Origin: Candidatus Woesearchaeota archaeon
GTDB taxonomy: Archaea; Nanobdellota; Nanobdellia; Woesearchaeales; JAFGLG01
Assembly (NCBI GenBank): GCA_016928155.1
Contig: JAFGLG010000002.1
Location: 144,412 to 199,117, forward strand
Direction: 5' to 3'
Length of the DNA: 54,706 nucleotides
Shown here one piece after another: positions 25,288 to 32,817 of this stretch (positions within the stretch are counted from its first letter, which is position 1; each line of letters opens with the position of its first letter). Under the pieces are notes generated by a model. That model was not told where the DNA came from. It was given only the letters and a program-made list of their open reading frames with translations, and ran no database searches. The translations under genes were made by a program, and so were the position numbers.

Positions 25288-25506
25288 TCAATAAATACGG
25301 AGATAATACTGGAAAGAACTCTCTTCATCCTCCACTTCCATATGCTCTATATCCCTCAGATGATAGTACCCATGTTTTATTTCCTGCACTATCTCATTCA
25401 GCATATAAGAAGAAACAAACAATGCAGCAAATGATCTGCATTTCAATCCCTCAGACAGGAGTCTTGCACGATTCTCCAAAGAAGCCCTATCCGGCACTTT
25501 ATCCAT
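25288..25506 (-). CDS. Small acidic protein of unknown function
   Basis: 72 aa, not recognised. Predicted helical (SLENRARLLSEGLKCRSFAALFVSSYMLNEIVQEIKHGYYHLRDIE). A TATA-like TTATATAATC at 25524-25535 lies at leaderless distance from ATG 25506, which supports it being real. It is read toward the PIN gene, 228 bp away. It could be an orphan regulator or antitoxin; no family is claimed. Confidence 0.5.
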   Translation of the reverse strand: MDKVPDRASLENRARLLSEGLKCRSFAALFVSSYMLNEIVQEIKHGYYHLRDIEHMEVEDEESSFQYYLRIY

Positions 25507-25611
25507 AAGGCAGGATATGCTTATTGATTATATAATACTTATCCATGGCATTAATATCACTGCCAGATTTTTTAGAAATAATTAATAAATAACCCCCAGT
25601 ATATTGCAGAC

Positions 25612-26328
25612 ATGATATCAGTCATACTCATTGAACCAGAGAATCCTGGCAACATAGGAGCGATTGCGCGCATCATGAAGAATTTCGATTCCTCTCATCT
25701 TGTGCTGATCGACCCAAAGGCTGATCCGAATTCAGATGAAGCAAGGGCCCGTGCCATGCATGGGAGGGATGTGCTTGCAAGCGCTGAAATCTGCGGCGTC
25801 GAGAAGCTGGATGAGTTCGATCTTCTGGTTGCGACGACTGCACAATTGGGGACTGATTACAATCTGCCGAGATGCGTGCTGAATCCATCTGAACTGGCTG
25901 AGAAATTGGCTTCTGTTGATGCGAAATCGAAGATCGGGATCGTGTTCGGCAGGGAGAGCAACGGACTTACCAATAATGAGATATCACGATGTGATTTCTC
26001 GGTGAGCATACAAAGCTCAAAGAAATATCCTGTGCTGAATCTCTCAGTCTCTGCGGCGATCGTGCTCTATGAGATATTCCTGAAGACCGGCGAGGACAAA
26101 TCTGAAGGCAGGATAAGGCTCATGGATGCAGATGAGAAGAAAGCGCTGCAGAAGACGCTGAATGAAGCCCTTGACGAGATGATCTTCAGCACAGAAGAGA
26201 AAAGAGAGACACAGGAGATACTGTGGAAGAGGCTTTTCGGCAAGGCGATGATAACAAGAAGGGAATACAATGCGCTCATGGGATTCCTCAAGAAGATAAC
26301 ACAGAGAAGACTGAAAGAGAAAAAATGA
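25612..26328 (+). CDS. trmJ: TrmJ-type tRNA 2'-O-methyltransferase (SPOUT)
   Basis: 238 aa. N-terminal ILIEPENPGNIGAIARIMKNF and C-terminal knot motifs IGIVFGRESNGLTNNEI and YPVLNLSVSAAIVLYEI are the three SpoU/TrmJ motifs; the Arg in the first is the catalytic one. TrmJ methylates the ribose of nucleotide 32 in tRNAs (C32 in archaea). A basic helical C-terminal extension (about 160-238) is normal for the group. It stands alone after a short AT-rich promoter. Confidence 0.88.
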   Translation: MISVILIEPENPGNIGAIARIMKNFDSSHLVLIDPKADPNSDEARARAMHGRDVLASAEICGVEKLDEFDLLVATTAQLGTDYNLPRCVLNPSELAEKLASVDAKSKIGIVFGRESNGLTNNEISRCDFSVSIQSSKKYPVLNLSVSAAIVLYEIFLKTGEDKSEGRIRLMDADEKKALQKTLNEALDEMIFSTEEKRETQEILWKRLFGKAMITRREYNALMGFLKKITQRRLKEKK

Positions 26329-26410
26329 CAGTTCTTGGCATAAAAATCACTTGCTCATCAATAAAATAGTACTTCTTCTGCTGATCCTGTGCCAGGCTGT
26401 TCATCCTGAT

Positions 26411-26485
26411 GAAAAATTCAGGAGGCCCTGCCCAGATTTGCAGAGCAAATCTGGATAAGACAAGATTTTATCTTCTGAATTTTTC
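26411..26485. repeat. Nested inverted repeats (structured element)
   Basis: Outer arms GAAAAATTCAG (26411-26421) and CTGAATTTTTC (26475-26485) enclose a perfect inner hairpin CCAGATTTGC-aga-GCAAATCTGG (26432-26454). It lies in the 244-bp gap between TrmJ and the DUF3096-like gene. It may be a terminator, a small structured RNA or a non-autonomous element. The rest of the gap shows nothing. Confidence 0.5.
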
Positions 26486-26572
26486 CAGTGCCTGAAAGAA
26501 GCAAGGCAGAGGAACAAAGAAAAAAAGAACAAATTATTTCATGAATGCAAAACATACTGCTGTCAACTTTCT

Positions 26573-26719
26573 CTAAAGCACCCAGCCGACCAAACCCAAG
26601 ATGCCGATGATTATGAAATATAGACCGAGCAGCAGCCTGAGCATCTTAGGGAATGCAAGAATGAGCACTCCGAGCAGCAATGCAAGCAATGATCCGATAA
26701 AACCAACACCTAATGCCAT
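26573..26719 (-). CDS. DUF3096-like small membrane protein
   Basis: 48 aa: two hydrophobic helices (ALGVGFIGSLLALLLGVLILAF and LLLGLYFIIIGILGLVGW) joined by PKMLR, the pattern of the tiny DUF3096 family common in archaea. GGGGGG lies a few nt before the ATG and a TATA-like AATAATATAAAC is at 26765-26775. Function unknown. Confidence 0.75.
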   Translation of the reverse strand: MALGVGFIGSLLALLLGVLILAFPKMLRLLLGLYFIIIGILGLVGWVL

Positions 26720-26885
26720 TGAAAACCCCCCATGACTATTTTTGAGATAGGAAGAAGGGGTTGTTTATATTATTTATTTATTTTCAATATAGCCAATAAG
26801 CTTAATAAAGGTTGTTACTTTATAGTAGTCAAAAATCGAAAGATTTAAATATGCGCCTGATAGCCCCATGCATGAGGTCATTGAT

Positions 26886-27905
26886 ATGAAATCAAAAAAC
26901 ACACTTGCCCTATTGTTCGGATTAGAAATAGTACTCGTGATACTGACATACGCTTTCAGCCTCTTCTCAGAGAGCATAAGCGCATTCAGCTATGTCTCAA
27001 AGCTAATCTTCGTCCTGCTGCTGATATTGGCAAACTTCGGGGTCTTCATGGCACTGATCGGACAGAAGAGATGGAACCACATATCATGGTTCATGTATTT
27101 CGGATTCGTTATCATAAACATCTATGCAATCCTGATAAACAACTATGGGATAAGCGCACTGACATCTGTCGCTGCGCTAGGCTCAGCGCTCATGCTTGTG
27201 CTCGAGATGATAATGGTGCTCTCATACCAGGCACCGAGATCAATGAAATACAAGACAGGGCACGACATCAAGCAGGACATGACCATCAAGTATCTCCAGA
27301 AAGAGAACGAAGCACTGAAGCAGATGGAAGAGCAGACAAACAAGAAACTGAGCTACACAGCAGGAGCCCTCAAGGCACAGAACAGGAAGCTCGGAGAGGA
27401 CATGGAGAAGATGAAGAAGAGCGTCAGCAGGAAGGCAGGCGCAAAGACAAAGAAGCTGGAGGAAGAGCTCGACAAGATGAAGAAAGCCAGCAAGGCATCA
27501 ACAGAAAAGCTCAAGAAAGAGCTTGCGAGCGTCAAGAAAAGAGCGAAGAGAGCGCCTGCAATGAAAGCAGACTCGCACTTTGTCGCATCAAAGACAGGCA
27601 ACACATTCCACAGGCCGCACTGCGTAGCTGTCAACAAGATAGCGAAGGAACAAGTTGTCTGGTATGACACAGCAAAGAAGGCACAGAAAGCTAAATACAA
27701 GGCATGCAAGGTGTGCAATCCCCTCTCCTCGAACGGAAAGAAGAGATACTTTGTCGCCAACAAGGACGGCAACAAGGTGCACAGGGCAAGCTGCGTCGTC
27801 GCAGACAAGATACCGAAGAAGAAGCGGATAGTCTTCAGGCAGGAGAATGCAGCCCTCAAGAAGGGATACAAGCCGTGCAAGCTATGCTTCCCATTATCCA
27901 AATAA
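26886..27905 (+). CDS. Four-helix membrane protein with coiled coil and two Ada-like Cys/His domains
   Basis: 339 aa. Four membrane helices (about 5-115), a long Lys/Glu coiled coil (about 140-220), then two tandem copies of a 45-aa metal-binding motif: FVASKTGNTFHRPHC...YKACKVCNP and FVANKDGNKVHRASC...YKPCKLCFP. The H-x-x-x-C plus C-x-x-C arrangement resembles the Ada-type zinc domain found at the C-termini of nucleases and membrane proteins. I start it at ATG 26886 behind GAGGT. The tandem copies suggest a nucleic-acid or metal-binding role at the inner membrane face. No function is claimed. Confidence 0.75.
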   Translation: MKSKNTLALLFGLEIVLVILTYAFSLFSESISAFSYVSKLIFVLLLILANFGVFMALIGQKRWNHISWFMYFGFVIINIYAILINNYGISALTSVAALGSALMLVLEMIMVLSYQAPRSMKYKTGHDIKQDMTIKYLQKENEALKQMEEQTNKKLSYTAGALKAQNRKLGEDMEKMKKSVSRKAGAKTKKLEEELDKMKKASKASTEKLKKELASVKKRAKRAPAMKADSHFVASKTGNTFHRPHCVAVNKIAKEQVVWYDTAKKAQKAKYKACKVCNPLSSNGKKRYFVANKDGNKVHRASCVVADKIPKKKRIVFRQENAALKKGYKPCKLCFPLSK

Positions 27906-27962
27906 TTTTATACCTTTTCTTTTCCCACTTTTATCTCCTACCTATGACAACCTGTGAAAACC

Positions 27963-28880
27963 ATGTCTGAGATATATGTCCCGCCGATGCAGATACCGCT
28001 CTTCCCTGAAGACAGAATCCTCATCTCGAAGCATGACATCCTGAAAGCAGTGTCTGCAGACATCAGAGACCTATGGAAAGAGCAAAGCGGAATCGAGCAG
28101 GATGTCTATCTCATCATAGAGCCAAGAACAGAGAACGGGCTGTGGGAAAGGAAAGGGGTGTATGCGGAGACAAGAGCGCCGACAAAACTCAGGAACCGCT
28201 GGACAGTCGTCTCGTCAGCAAAATCAGCGATGCAGCTGAGCGATGAAGCATTCTACGGCCTCAATGCAAGAGGCCTCGCAGGGATAATATACTCGGAGAT
28301 CGAGAGGGAGAACACAAGAGACCTCGCGATATTCTACATGCCGGTCATCAAGGCATACATGCAGCTCTCGCTCAGAGAGGAAGGCGAAAGATATTTCACA
28401 AACCTATATGAACGGGCCGTCGGGAAAGGGCATATGAAAGCAGCAGAACATATACTCAGAAAGAAAGGGAACTGGCTGCCAGACGAAGTATGGGAGACAG
28501 GATTCACAGACTTCCCGGCGCTGTTCTGCTATGTGTTCGGAGTGAAGGAGACAAGAAAGCTGGCGCACTATGAAAGCAGGAACCACAGGGCAGACGATGC
28601 AGCGAGCCTGAGACAGTTCCTCAGATCAGACAAAAATGACAGCAGAAGAGAGGCAGAGATCGAGAACACGATAGACGCGATCGCAAGAGAATGCGGAGCA
28701 GACCCCACACCATATCATGCAGAAAGGATATTCCACGACACAAGATGCTGGACGCAGATAGGATGGGAACATGTCCAATACCTCAACCATCTCAGGAACA
28801 GATCAATGATCGAACAGGAGAGACTGCTAAGGCTATTGAGAGAAATGGGCACTAACTCCTCTTCTCAAGAAAAAGCTTGA
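27963..28880 (+). CDS. Protein of unknown function (305 aa)
   Basis: Not recognised. Soluble, mixed alpha/beta, rich in Arg/Glu. Notable stretches are YLIIEPRTENGLWERKGVYAE near the N-terminus and helical segments to the end. ATG 27963 is used; GTG 27954 is in frame just upstream. The 3' end overlaps the convergent winged-helix gene by 29 nt, so the two may regulate each other. No membrane or zinc motif is seen. Confidence 0.65.
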   Translation: MSEIYVPPMQIPLFPEDRILISKHDILKAVSADIRDLWKEQSGIEQDVYLIIEPRTENGLWERKGVYAETRAPTKLRNRWTVVSSAKSAMQLSDEAFYGLNARGLAGIIYSEIERENTRDLAIFYMPVIKAYMQLSLREEGERYFTNLYERAVGKGHMKAAEHILRKKGNWLPDEVWETGFTDFPALFCYVFGVKETRKLAHYESRNHRADDAASLRQFLRSDKNDSRREAEIENTIDAIARECGADPTPYHAERIFHDTRCWTQIGWEHVQYLNHLRNRSMIEQERLLRLLREMGTNSSSQEKA

Positions 28881-29166
28881 CCTTCTCATCGATCCTCGGC
28901 TTAGCGCCAGGACCGAGAGCATAATAAGTCTTCTCAGCCTCATTGCCCCAAGAGTAATCCCCTTTCTCCTTCTCAACCTTGGAGACCTTGAACTCGCCCA
29001 GGGAAACACCCTTCTTGAGATGATAATATATCGACCTCATGGTGACCTTAGGGAAGATCGCCTTGTAGACCTTGTAAATCTCGTAGGCATAACCCTCTTT
29101 CAGGAAGTAAAGAATCTCGACAATGTTCTGTCTTATCTCAGATCTTATGGGTCTTCCTCTTGGCAT
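28852..29166 (-). CDS. Winged-helix DNA-binding protein
   Basis: 104 aa. Basic N-terminus MPRGRPIRSEIRQNIVEIL, then GYAYEIYKVYKAIFPKVTMRSIYYHLKKGVSLGEF, which resembles the PadR/ArsR-like winged helix with the recognition helix VTMRSIYYHLKKG. It probably is a one-domain transcription regulator. Convergent overlap of 29 nt with the unknown gene at 27963-28880. Confidence 0.75.
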   Translation of the reverse strand: MPRGRPIRSEIRQNIVEILYFLKEGYAYEIYKVYKAIFPKVTMRSIYYHLKKGVSLGEFKVSKVEKEKGDYSWGNEAEKTYYALGPGAKPRIDEKVKLFLEKRS

Positions 29167-29264
29167 AGTATGAAATAAAATATTCTTGCTTTATAAAGGT
29201 TTCCATATTGCAAATAAGTTATGGGTTGAACCAATATGACAGAAATTGAAACAATATAACAGGA

Positions 29265-30143
29265 TCAGACCCTGCCCTGCTTCTCAGCAAGGGCTAATGC
29301 GCCATATATGCCAGAAGAATCCCCAAGCTTAGACTTAAGGACCTTCACTTTCTGGCCCTGGATATTCTTGGACATGACCTTCCTGATCCTCGGATAAAGC
29401 ATAGTCAGATTGGACATGCCGCCACCCAAGGCAATCACCTCAGGGTCATAGAACTGCACAACATTGGCCAAGCCCAAGCCCATATGATAAGCGACCTGAT
29501 CCAATGCTTTCCTTGAAGCAGAATCATTCTTCTTCACAATCTCAACAGGAGGGATAGCCTTTGATGATCCCTTGAACCTCTGATATGCACCAACAAGAGC
29601 CCGTGCTGCAACATACTGCTCAAAATGGCCTCTCTTCCCACAGGTGCACATCTCTCCATCAGCAACAAGGACATGATGGCCGATCTCTCCAGCAAGATTT
29701 GAGCCTCCATGCACAAGCCTGCCATCAATGATGATGCCAGAACCGACACCAGTACCCCAGATCAGGCCCACAAAATTCCCGGCCCCTTTCCCCACACCAT
29801 AATGATATTCAGAAAGCGCAAAACACTTCGAGTCATTAAGGACAAAGACAGGGAGATCCAGCTTCCTGCTGAGGACCTTGCCCAGATCCACGCCTTCAAT
29901 GCCCTTGATGTTGGGAGAATGAGACATGACACCATTCCTATCAAGAAAACCTGCAATGCCGATTCCGACAGCGCTGACTTTTCTCCCTGAACTGACATCT
30001 TCGACAGCATGCAGGATATTCGATATCACATCTTTCCTGCCAGAACCTGTAGTGAACCTCTTCCTCAATACCTGACTGCGGCTGCCGGCGAGCATGGCCT
30101 CAATCTTTGTACCGCCTATATCAAGGGCAACAAACCTATCCAT
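29265..30143 (-). CDS. ROK-family sugar kinase (glucokinase-like)
   Basis: 292 aa. Phosphate-binding ALDIGGTKIEAML (5-17), ROK signature with zinc ligands CTCGKRGHFEQYVAARAL (the fourth usual Cys replaced by His), and catalytic Asp in VLNDSKCFAL. It phosphorylates glucose or another hexose using ATP. ATG 30143 (or 30146) overlaps the small zinc protein by about 8-11 nt. It forms an operon with the sugar isomerase, pointing to hexose-6-phosphate entry into metabolism. Confidence 0.88.
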   Translation of the reverse strand: MDRFVALDIGGTKIEAMLAGSRSQVLRKRFTTGSGRKDVISNILHAVEDVSSGRKVSAVGIGIAGFLDRNGVMSHSPNIKGIEGVDLGKVLSRKLDLPVFVLNDSKCFALSEYHYGVGKGAGNFVGLIWGTGVGSGIIIDGRLVHGGSNLAGEIGHHVLVADGEMCTCGKRGHFEQYVAARALVGAYQRFKGSSKAIPPVEIVKKNDSASRKALDQVAYHMGLGLANVVQFYDPEVIALGGGMSNLTMLYPRIRKVMSKNIQGQKVKVLKSKLGDSSGIYGALALAEKQGRV

Positions 30144-30333
30144 CATGATCCTCTTCCTCTTCAGGCAAGGGCACCTCATCAACAGTCTTGGATGCGGTCT
30201 TGTAGTCGAGCTTCTCCAGAATGCCAAGGTCAGAGAACTGCTCTTTTGCGCATTCCTCACAGTAGCACTGGTTCGGCATGCCCTTTATGCAGTAGACCGC
30301 CTCCTCCTCCTCACAGATGATGCATTTCTTCAT
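30136..30333 (-). CDS. Small zinc-binding protein
   Basis: 65 aa. Cys pattern MKKCIICEEEEAVYCIKGMPNQCYCEECAKEQF suggests one treble-clef or B-box-like site. The C-terminus is acidic. It sits between the isomerase and the ROK kinase, overlapping both (ATGA with the upstream gene), so it is translated with them. Function unknown; possibly a partner or regulator of the sugar enzymes. Confidence 0.75.
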   Translation of the reverse strand: MKKCIICEEEEAVYCIKGMPNQCYCEECAKEQFSDLGILEKLDYKTASKTVDEVPLPEEEEDHDG

Positions 30334-31292
30334 AATGAGAGATAACCTGACCCGAGCTGCTTCTTGAAATCCTCAACAAGGCTGATGTCTGTAGGATCAA
30401 CACCCATGGATTCAGCTAGATAGAAGCTTATGAGATCACCGAGAAAAATCGATGAAACTATCTTTGCAAGACGGCCCTTGCCTGAAAGCCTTATCTCAGT
30501 CACATGGGCTGTCCTTGAAATGAGCTTCTTGGTGAGCTTCATCCTGTCCTTTATCCGCCTGTAATCATCCTCGTCATGCAGTATCATCACATGAAAAGGC
30601 AGGCGGGGATTCGCATATGCGAGAAGCTCATTATGGTCAATCTCTGGGAACACTCCCACAGCAGCAAAGATCTTGCAGTTCTCAAGAAAAGCTATCCTCC
30701 ATCTGTTCGCCACGCCGAACATGCGCTCAGAAGAATAGATGATGGGCAATTTGCCGACGAGAAGAGCAGCAAGCTGTCTTGCATGGCCGGTGAAATCAGC
30801 GTTCTTCACAAGATCAACAGCCTCATCAATATCAGGGGCTGATGACACAAGACCGAGATTCTCAAGGACATTCAGGATTGGAAAGAGCTGAAGGGGATAA
30901 GCAATCCTCGGCTGATAACCCTTCGGGACATCGACATGCGGGACACGATACTGCCTGCACAGCTCCTGGAGCTTCCCGCCAGAAGAGATGCCGACCATCT
31001 GGCAGCCAACCCTGAGACCCTGCCTAAAGCAGCTGAGAGTCTCCTCAGTATTGCCAGAATAGGACACCAAGAACATCAAGGTCCTCTTATCAACAGATCT
31101 TGGGATGAAATAATTCTTGACAACATCAACATCCATATCAGAGGCATAGGCCTTGAGAAGATCGCCCGGAACACCGCTCCCACCCATGCCGCACACAACA
31201 ACCCTATTGAAATGGCCAGCCAGATGAATATCCCTACCAAGCTTCTTAGCTTCCATCAGCTGGATAGCAAAACCATCCAGCGCCTCCTTCAT
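30330..31292 (-). CDS. Bifunctional phosphoglucose/phosphomannose isomerase (SIS domain)
   Basis: 320 aa from ATG 31292, behind GGTGGGG. SIS motifs CGMGGSGVPGD (34-44) and VSYSGNTEETL (about 76-86) bind the sugar phosphate. EIDHNELL carries the family's catalytic Glu region and the C-terminal SKV-like tail follows. It interconverts glucose-6-P, fructose-6-P and mannose-6-P, as known for archaeal PGI/PMI enzymes. The longer frame from 31355 is not needed. First gene of the operon with the zinc protein and the ROK kinase. Confidence 0.88.
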   Translation of the reverse strand: MKEALDGFAIQLMEAKKLGRDIHLAGHFNRVVVCGMGGSGVPGDLLKAYASDMDVDVVKNYFIPRSVDKRTLMFLVSYSGNTEETLSCFRQGLRVGCQMVGISSGGKLQELCRQYRVPHVDVPKGYQPRIAYPLQLFPILNVLENLGLVSSAPDIDEAVDLVKNADFTGHARQLAALLVGKLPIIYSSERMFGVANRWRIAFLENCKIFAAVGVFPEIDHNELLAYANPRLPFHVMILHDEDDYRRIKDRMKLTKKLISRTAHVTEIRLSGKGRLAKIVSSIFLGDLISFYLAESMGVDPTDISLVEDFKKQLGSGYLSL

Positions 31293-31476
31293 CGATATCC
31301 CCACCAGACCACCTGACAGGAAATTGGCCAGGTGGCTTATATAAATCTTTCCCAAATATTCCGGGAGAAAGGTTGGAAAGCTGTTTTAATGCACTCTGGG
31401 AAGGAATCAATCAATTGGGGGGTCACAGCCCTGCAGAAAGTCTGACATCTGACATCGGCAACTTCAAAATGCGAGA

Positions 31477-31593
31477 TACCAACAAAACTCAAAGTATCAA
31501 CAATACTTAAAGTATAAAAAACTCAAAGAATAAACAAAACTCAAAATACCAACAAAACTCAAATATCAACAAAAATCAAATATCAACAAAAAA
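31477..31593. repeat. Degenerate tandem repeat, 16-18-bp unit, seven copies
   Basis: Units start at 31477, 31495, 31513, 31529, 31547, 31564 and 31581, with consensus TAyCAACAAAACTCAAAG. It lies in the 570-bp gap between PGI/PMI and eL15, all AT rich on one strand (A/C). No spacers are present, so it is not a CRISPR array. Confidence 0.7.
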
Positions 31594-31737
31594 CGCGTCG
31601 CATCCGCTCAGCCTACCAGTCAACCGGCATGTCTTAAGCCTTTGATCTTCAGAGATCCAAAAACAGAATTTCAACACACCTTGCTCAAGTGGGACATGAA
31701 TTCCTGCAAACTGCCCATAATCGACAAGATATCCTCT

Positions 31738-31791
31738 GGGAGCAACCCCCTGAAATGCATTTAAAGCACGCTAGCAGGCGTTTTGACCTAA
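31738..31791 (+). repeat. Degenerate sequence shared with the MITE-like element
   Basis: GGGAGCAACCCC (31738-31749) and TTTTGACCTAA (31781-31791) occur in the same order and nearly the same spacing (43 bp) as in the element at 36280-36446 (GGGAGCAACCCC at 36365, TTTTGACCTTA at 36410; 45 bp). It is probably a decayed relative or a conserved structured RNA segment upstream of eL15. Confidence 0.4.
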
Positions 31792-31862
31792 AGGTGCAAA
31801 TATTCTACAGAGCTAAAAATATCCAAAACCTTTTTAAATGGGGCTCAAATCCAAACACTAAA

Positions 31863-32435
31863 ATGGGATTACATGCAAGATTAAGGAAACTCTGGAAGCA
31901 TCCCAAGAAGATAGAAGGCTACCAGGCAAAACTGATCCAATACAGGAGAGAGCCTGCCACAGTAAGGCTAGAGAAGCCCACAAGACTTGACAGGGCAAGA
32001 TCACTCGGCTACAAAGCAAAGCAAGGCTACATAGTGGCCAGGCAGAGAGTGATGAGAGGAGGCAGGAAGAGGGAGCATTTTGCAGGAGGAAGAAGACCCA
32101 AGACATACAGATTCGCCCAGGTCGTATCGCAGAACTACAGGTGGGTGGCTGAGATAAGGGCACAGAAGAAATTCCCTAACTGCGAAGTCCTCAACTCATA
32201 TGAGGTCGGCAGGGACGGCATCTACTTCTGGTACGAAGTCATACTTCTCGACAGATCACACCCATCAATCAAGAGCAGCAAAGAGACAGCATGGGTATCA
32301 GAAAGGACAAATAAAGGAAGAGTATACAGGGGACTCACAGGAGCAGGCAAGAAATCAAGAGGCCTGTACAGAAAAGGGAGGGGCGCTGAGAAGATAAGGC
32401 CCAGCCTGAGAGCCAACAAGAGAAGAAGCAAGTAA
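31863..32435 (+). CDS. rpl15e: 50S ribosomal protein eL15 (L15e)
   Basis: 190 aa, very basic, matching archaeal L15e (KLWKHPKKIEGYQAKLIQYRREPATVRLEKPTR; later FWYEVILLDRSHPSI and RGLTGAGKKSRGLYRKGRGAEKIRPS). The frame runs upstream to 31689 but the family starts at MGLHARLRKLW (ATG 31863). A TATA box (CTTTTTAAAT, about 31829-31838) is placed for a nearly leaderless mRNA. Confidence 0.96.
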   Translation: MGLHARLRKLWKHPKKIEGYQAKLIQYRREPATVRLEKPTRLDRARSLGYKAKQGYIVARQRVMRGGRKREHFAGGRRPKTYRFAQVVSQNYRWVAEIRAQKKFPNCEVLNSYEVGRDGIYFWYEVILLDRSHPSIKSSKETAWVSERTNKGRVYRGLTGAGKKSRGLYRKGRGAEKIRPSLRANKRRSK

Positions 32436-32446
32436 GCCCTGGTTTT

Positions 32447-32623
32447 CTAACCCAATATGCCGCTGATCATGAAAAGAGTCAGCGCCAGCAAGACGAGACC
32501 GAACACTATCAAGCCGAACATGAGCCTGTAACTCTTCTTCACAATGCCCATATAGAAGCCTGAGAGTATAAGCAGGCAGATCACTCCAATCGTAATGTTG
32601 AAAAAAAGGTCAATAATGTCCAT
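32447..32623 (-). CDS. Small two-helix membrane protein
   Basis: 58 aa: two hydrophobic helices (NITIGVICLLILSGFYMGIV and LMFGLIVFGLVLLALTLFMISGIL) with a KKSYR link. A TATA element TTATTTAAATCC lies at about 32646-32657 on the minus strand, at leaderless distance from ATG 32623, which supports a real gene. No family recognised. It is convergent with eL15, 11 nt apart. Confidence 0.6.
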   Translation of the reverse strand: MDIIDLFFNITIGVICLLILSGFYMGIVKKSYRLMFGLIVFGLVLLALTLFMISGILG

Positions 32624-32705
32624 GAAAAGGACATTCCATGAGAGGATTTAAATAATTTACTACCCACAATATTTAAATAATATAGGCAACTTCAGCAAAG
32701 CATAC

Positions 32706-32808
32706 GGGTCCATGGTCTAGTTGGTTATGACGTCGCCTCGACATACACAGCAACAGGTTGCTGGATTCGGTACGGCGGAGATCCCCGGTTCGAATCCGGG
32801 TGGACCCA
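32706..32808 (+). tRNA. tRNA-Val (GAC) with a 29-nt anticodon-loop intron and C33
   Basis: Acceptor GGGTCCA/TGGACCC with A73, D-arm GTCT-AGTTGGTTA-TGAC, anticodon stem TCGCC (32733-32737)/GGCGG (32774-32778), T-arm CCCGG-TTCGAAT-CCGGG. Anticodon GAC at 32740-32742. The intron 32744-32772 sits at canonical position 37/38 and folds as BHB: central helix TCGA/TCGG, bulges CAT and TAC, hairpin CAGCAA/TTGCTG. The base before the anticodon is C, not the near-universal T33. Spliced length is 74 nt. A TATA element (ATTTAAATAA, 32671-32680) lies upstream. Confidence 0.85.
32744..32772 (+). other. tRNA-Val intron (29 nt, position 37/38)
   Basis: Cut sites after CA in bulge CAT and after TA in bulge TAC. 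The central helix uses anticodon-loop bases TCGA (32738-32741) paired with intron bases TCGG (32767-32770, one G-T pair). The inner hairpin is offset from the bulges by ACA/GAT, a relaxed form of the motif. Confidence 0.75.
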
Positions 32809-32817
32809 TCCAAAGAG

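Noticed and set aside
31477-31593. Possible CRISPR array
   Set aside because: The units are directly adjacent and only 16-18 bp long, with no unique spacers and no cas genes nearby; it is a tandem repeat.
32730-32780. tRNA-Ser reading (anticodon CGA) for the second tRNA
   Set aside because: There is no long variable arm, and shifting the loop breaks the anticodon stem TCGCC/GGCGG; the GAC reading fits the whole tRNA-Val pattern, leaving only C33 unusual.
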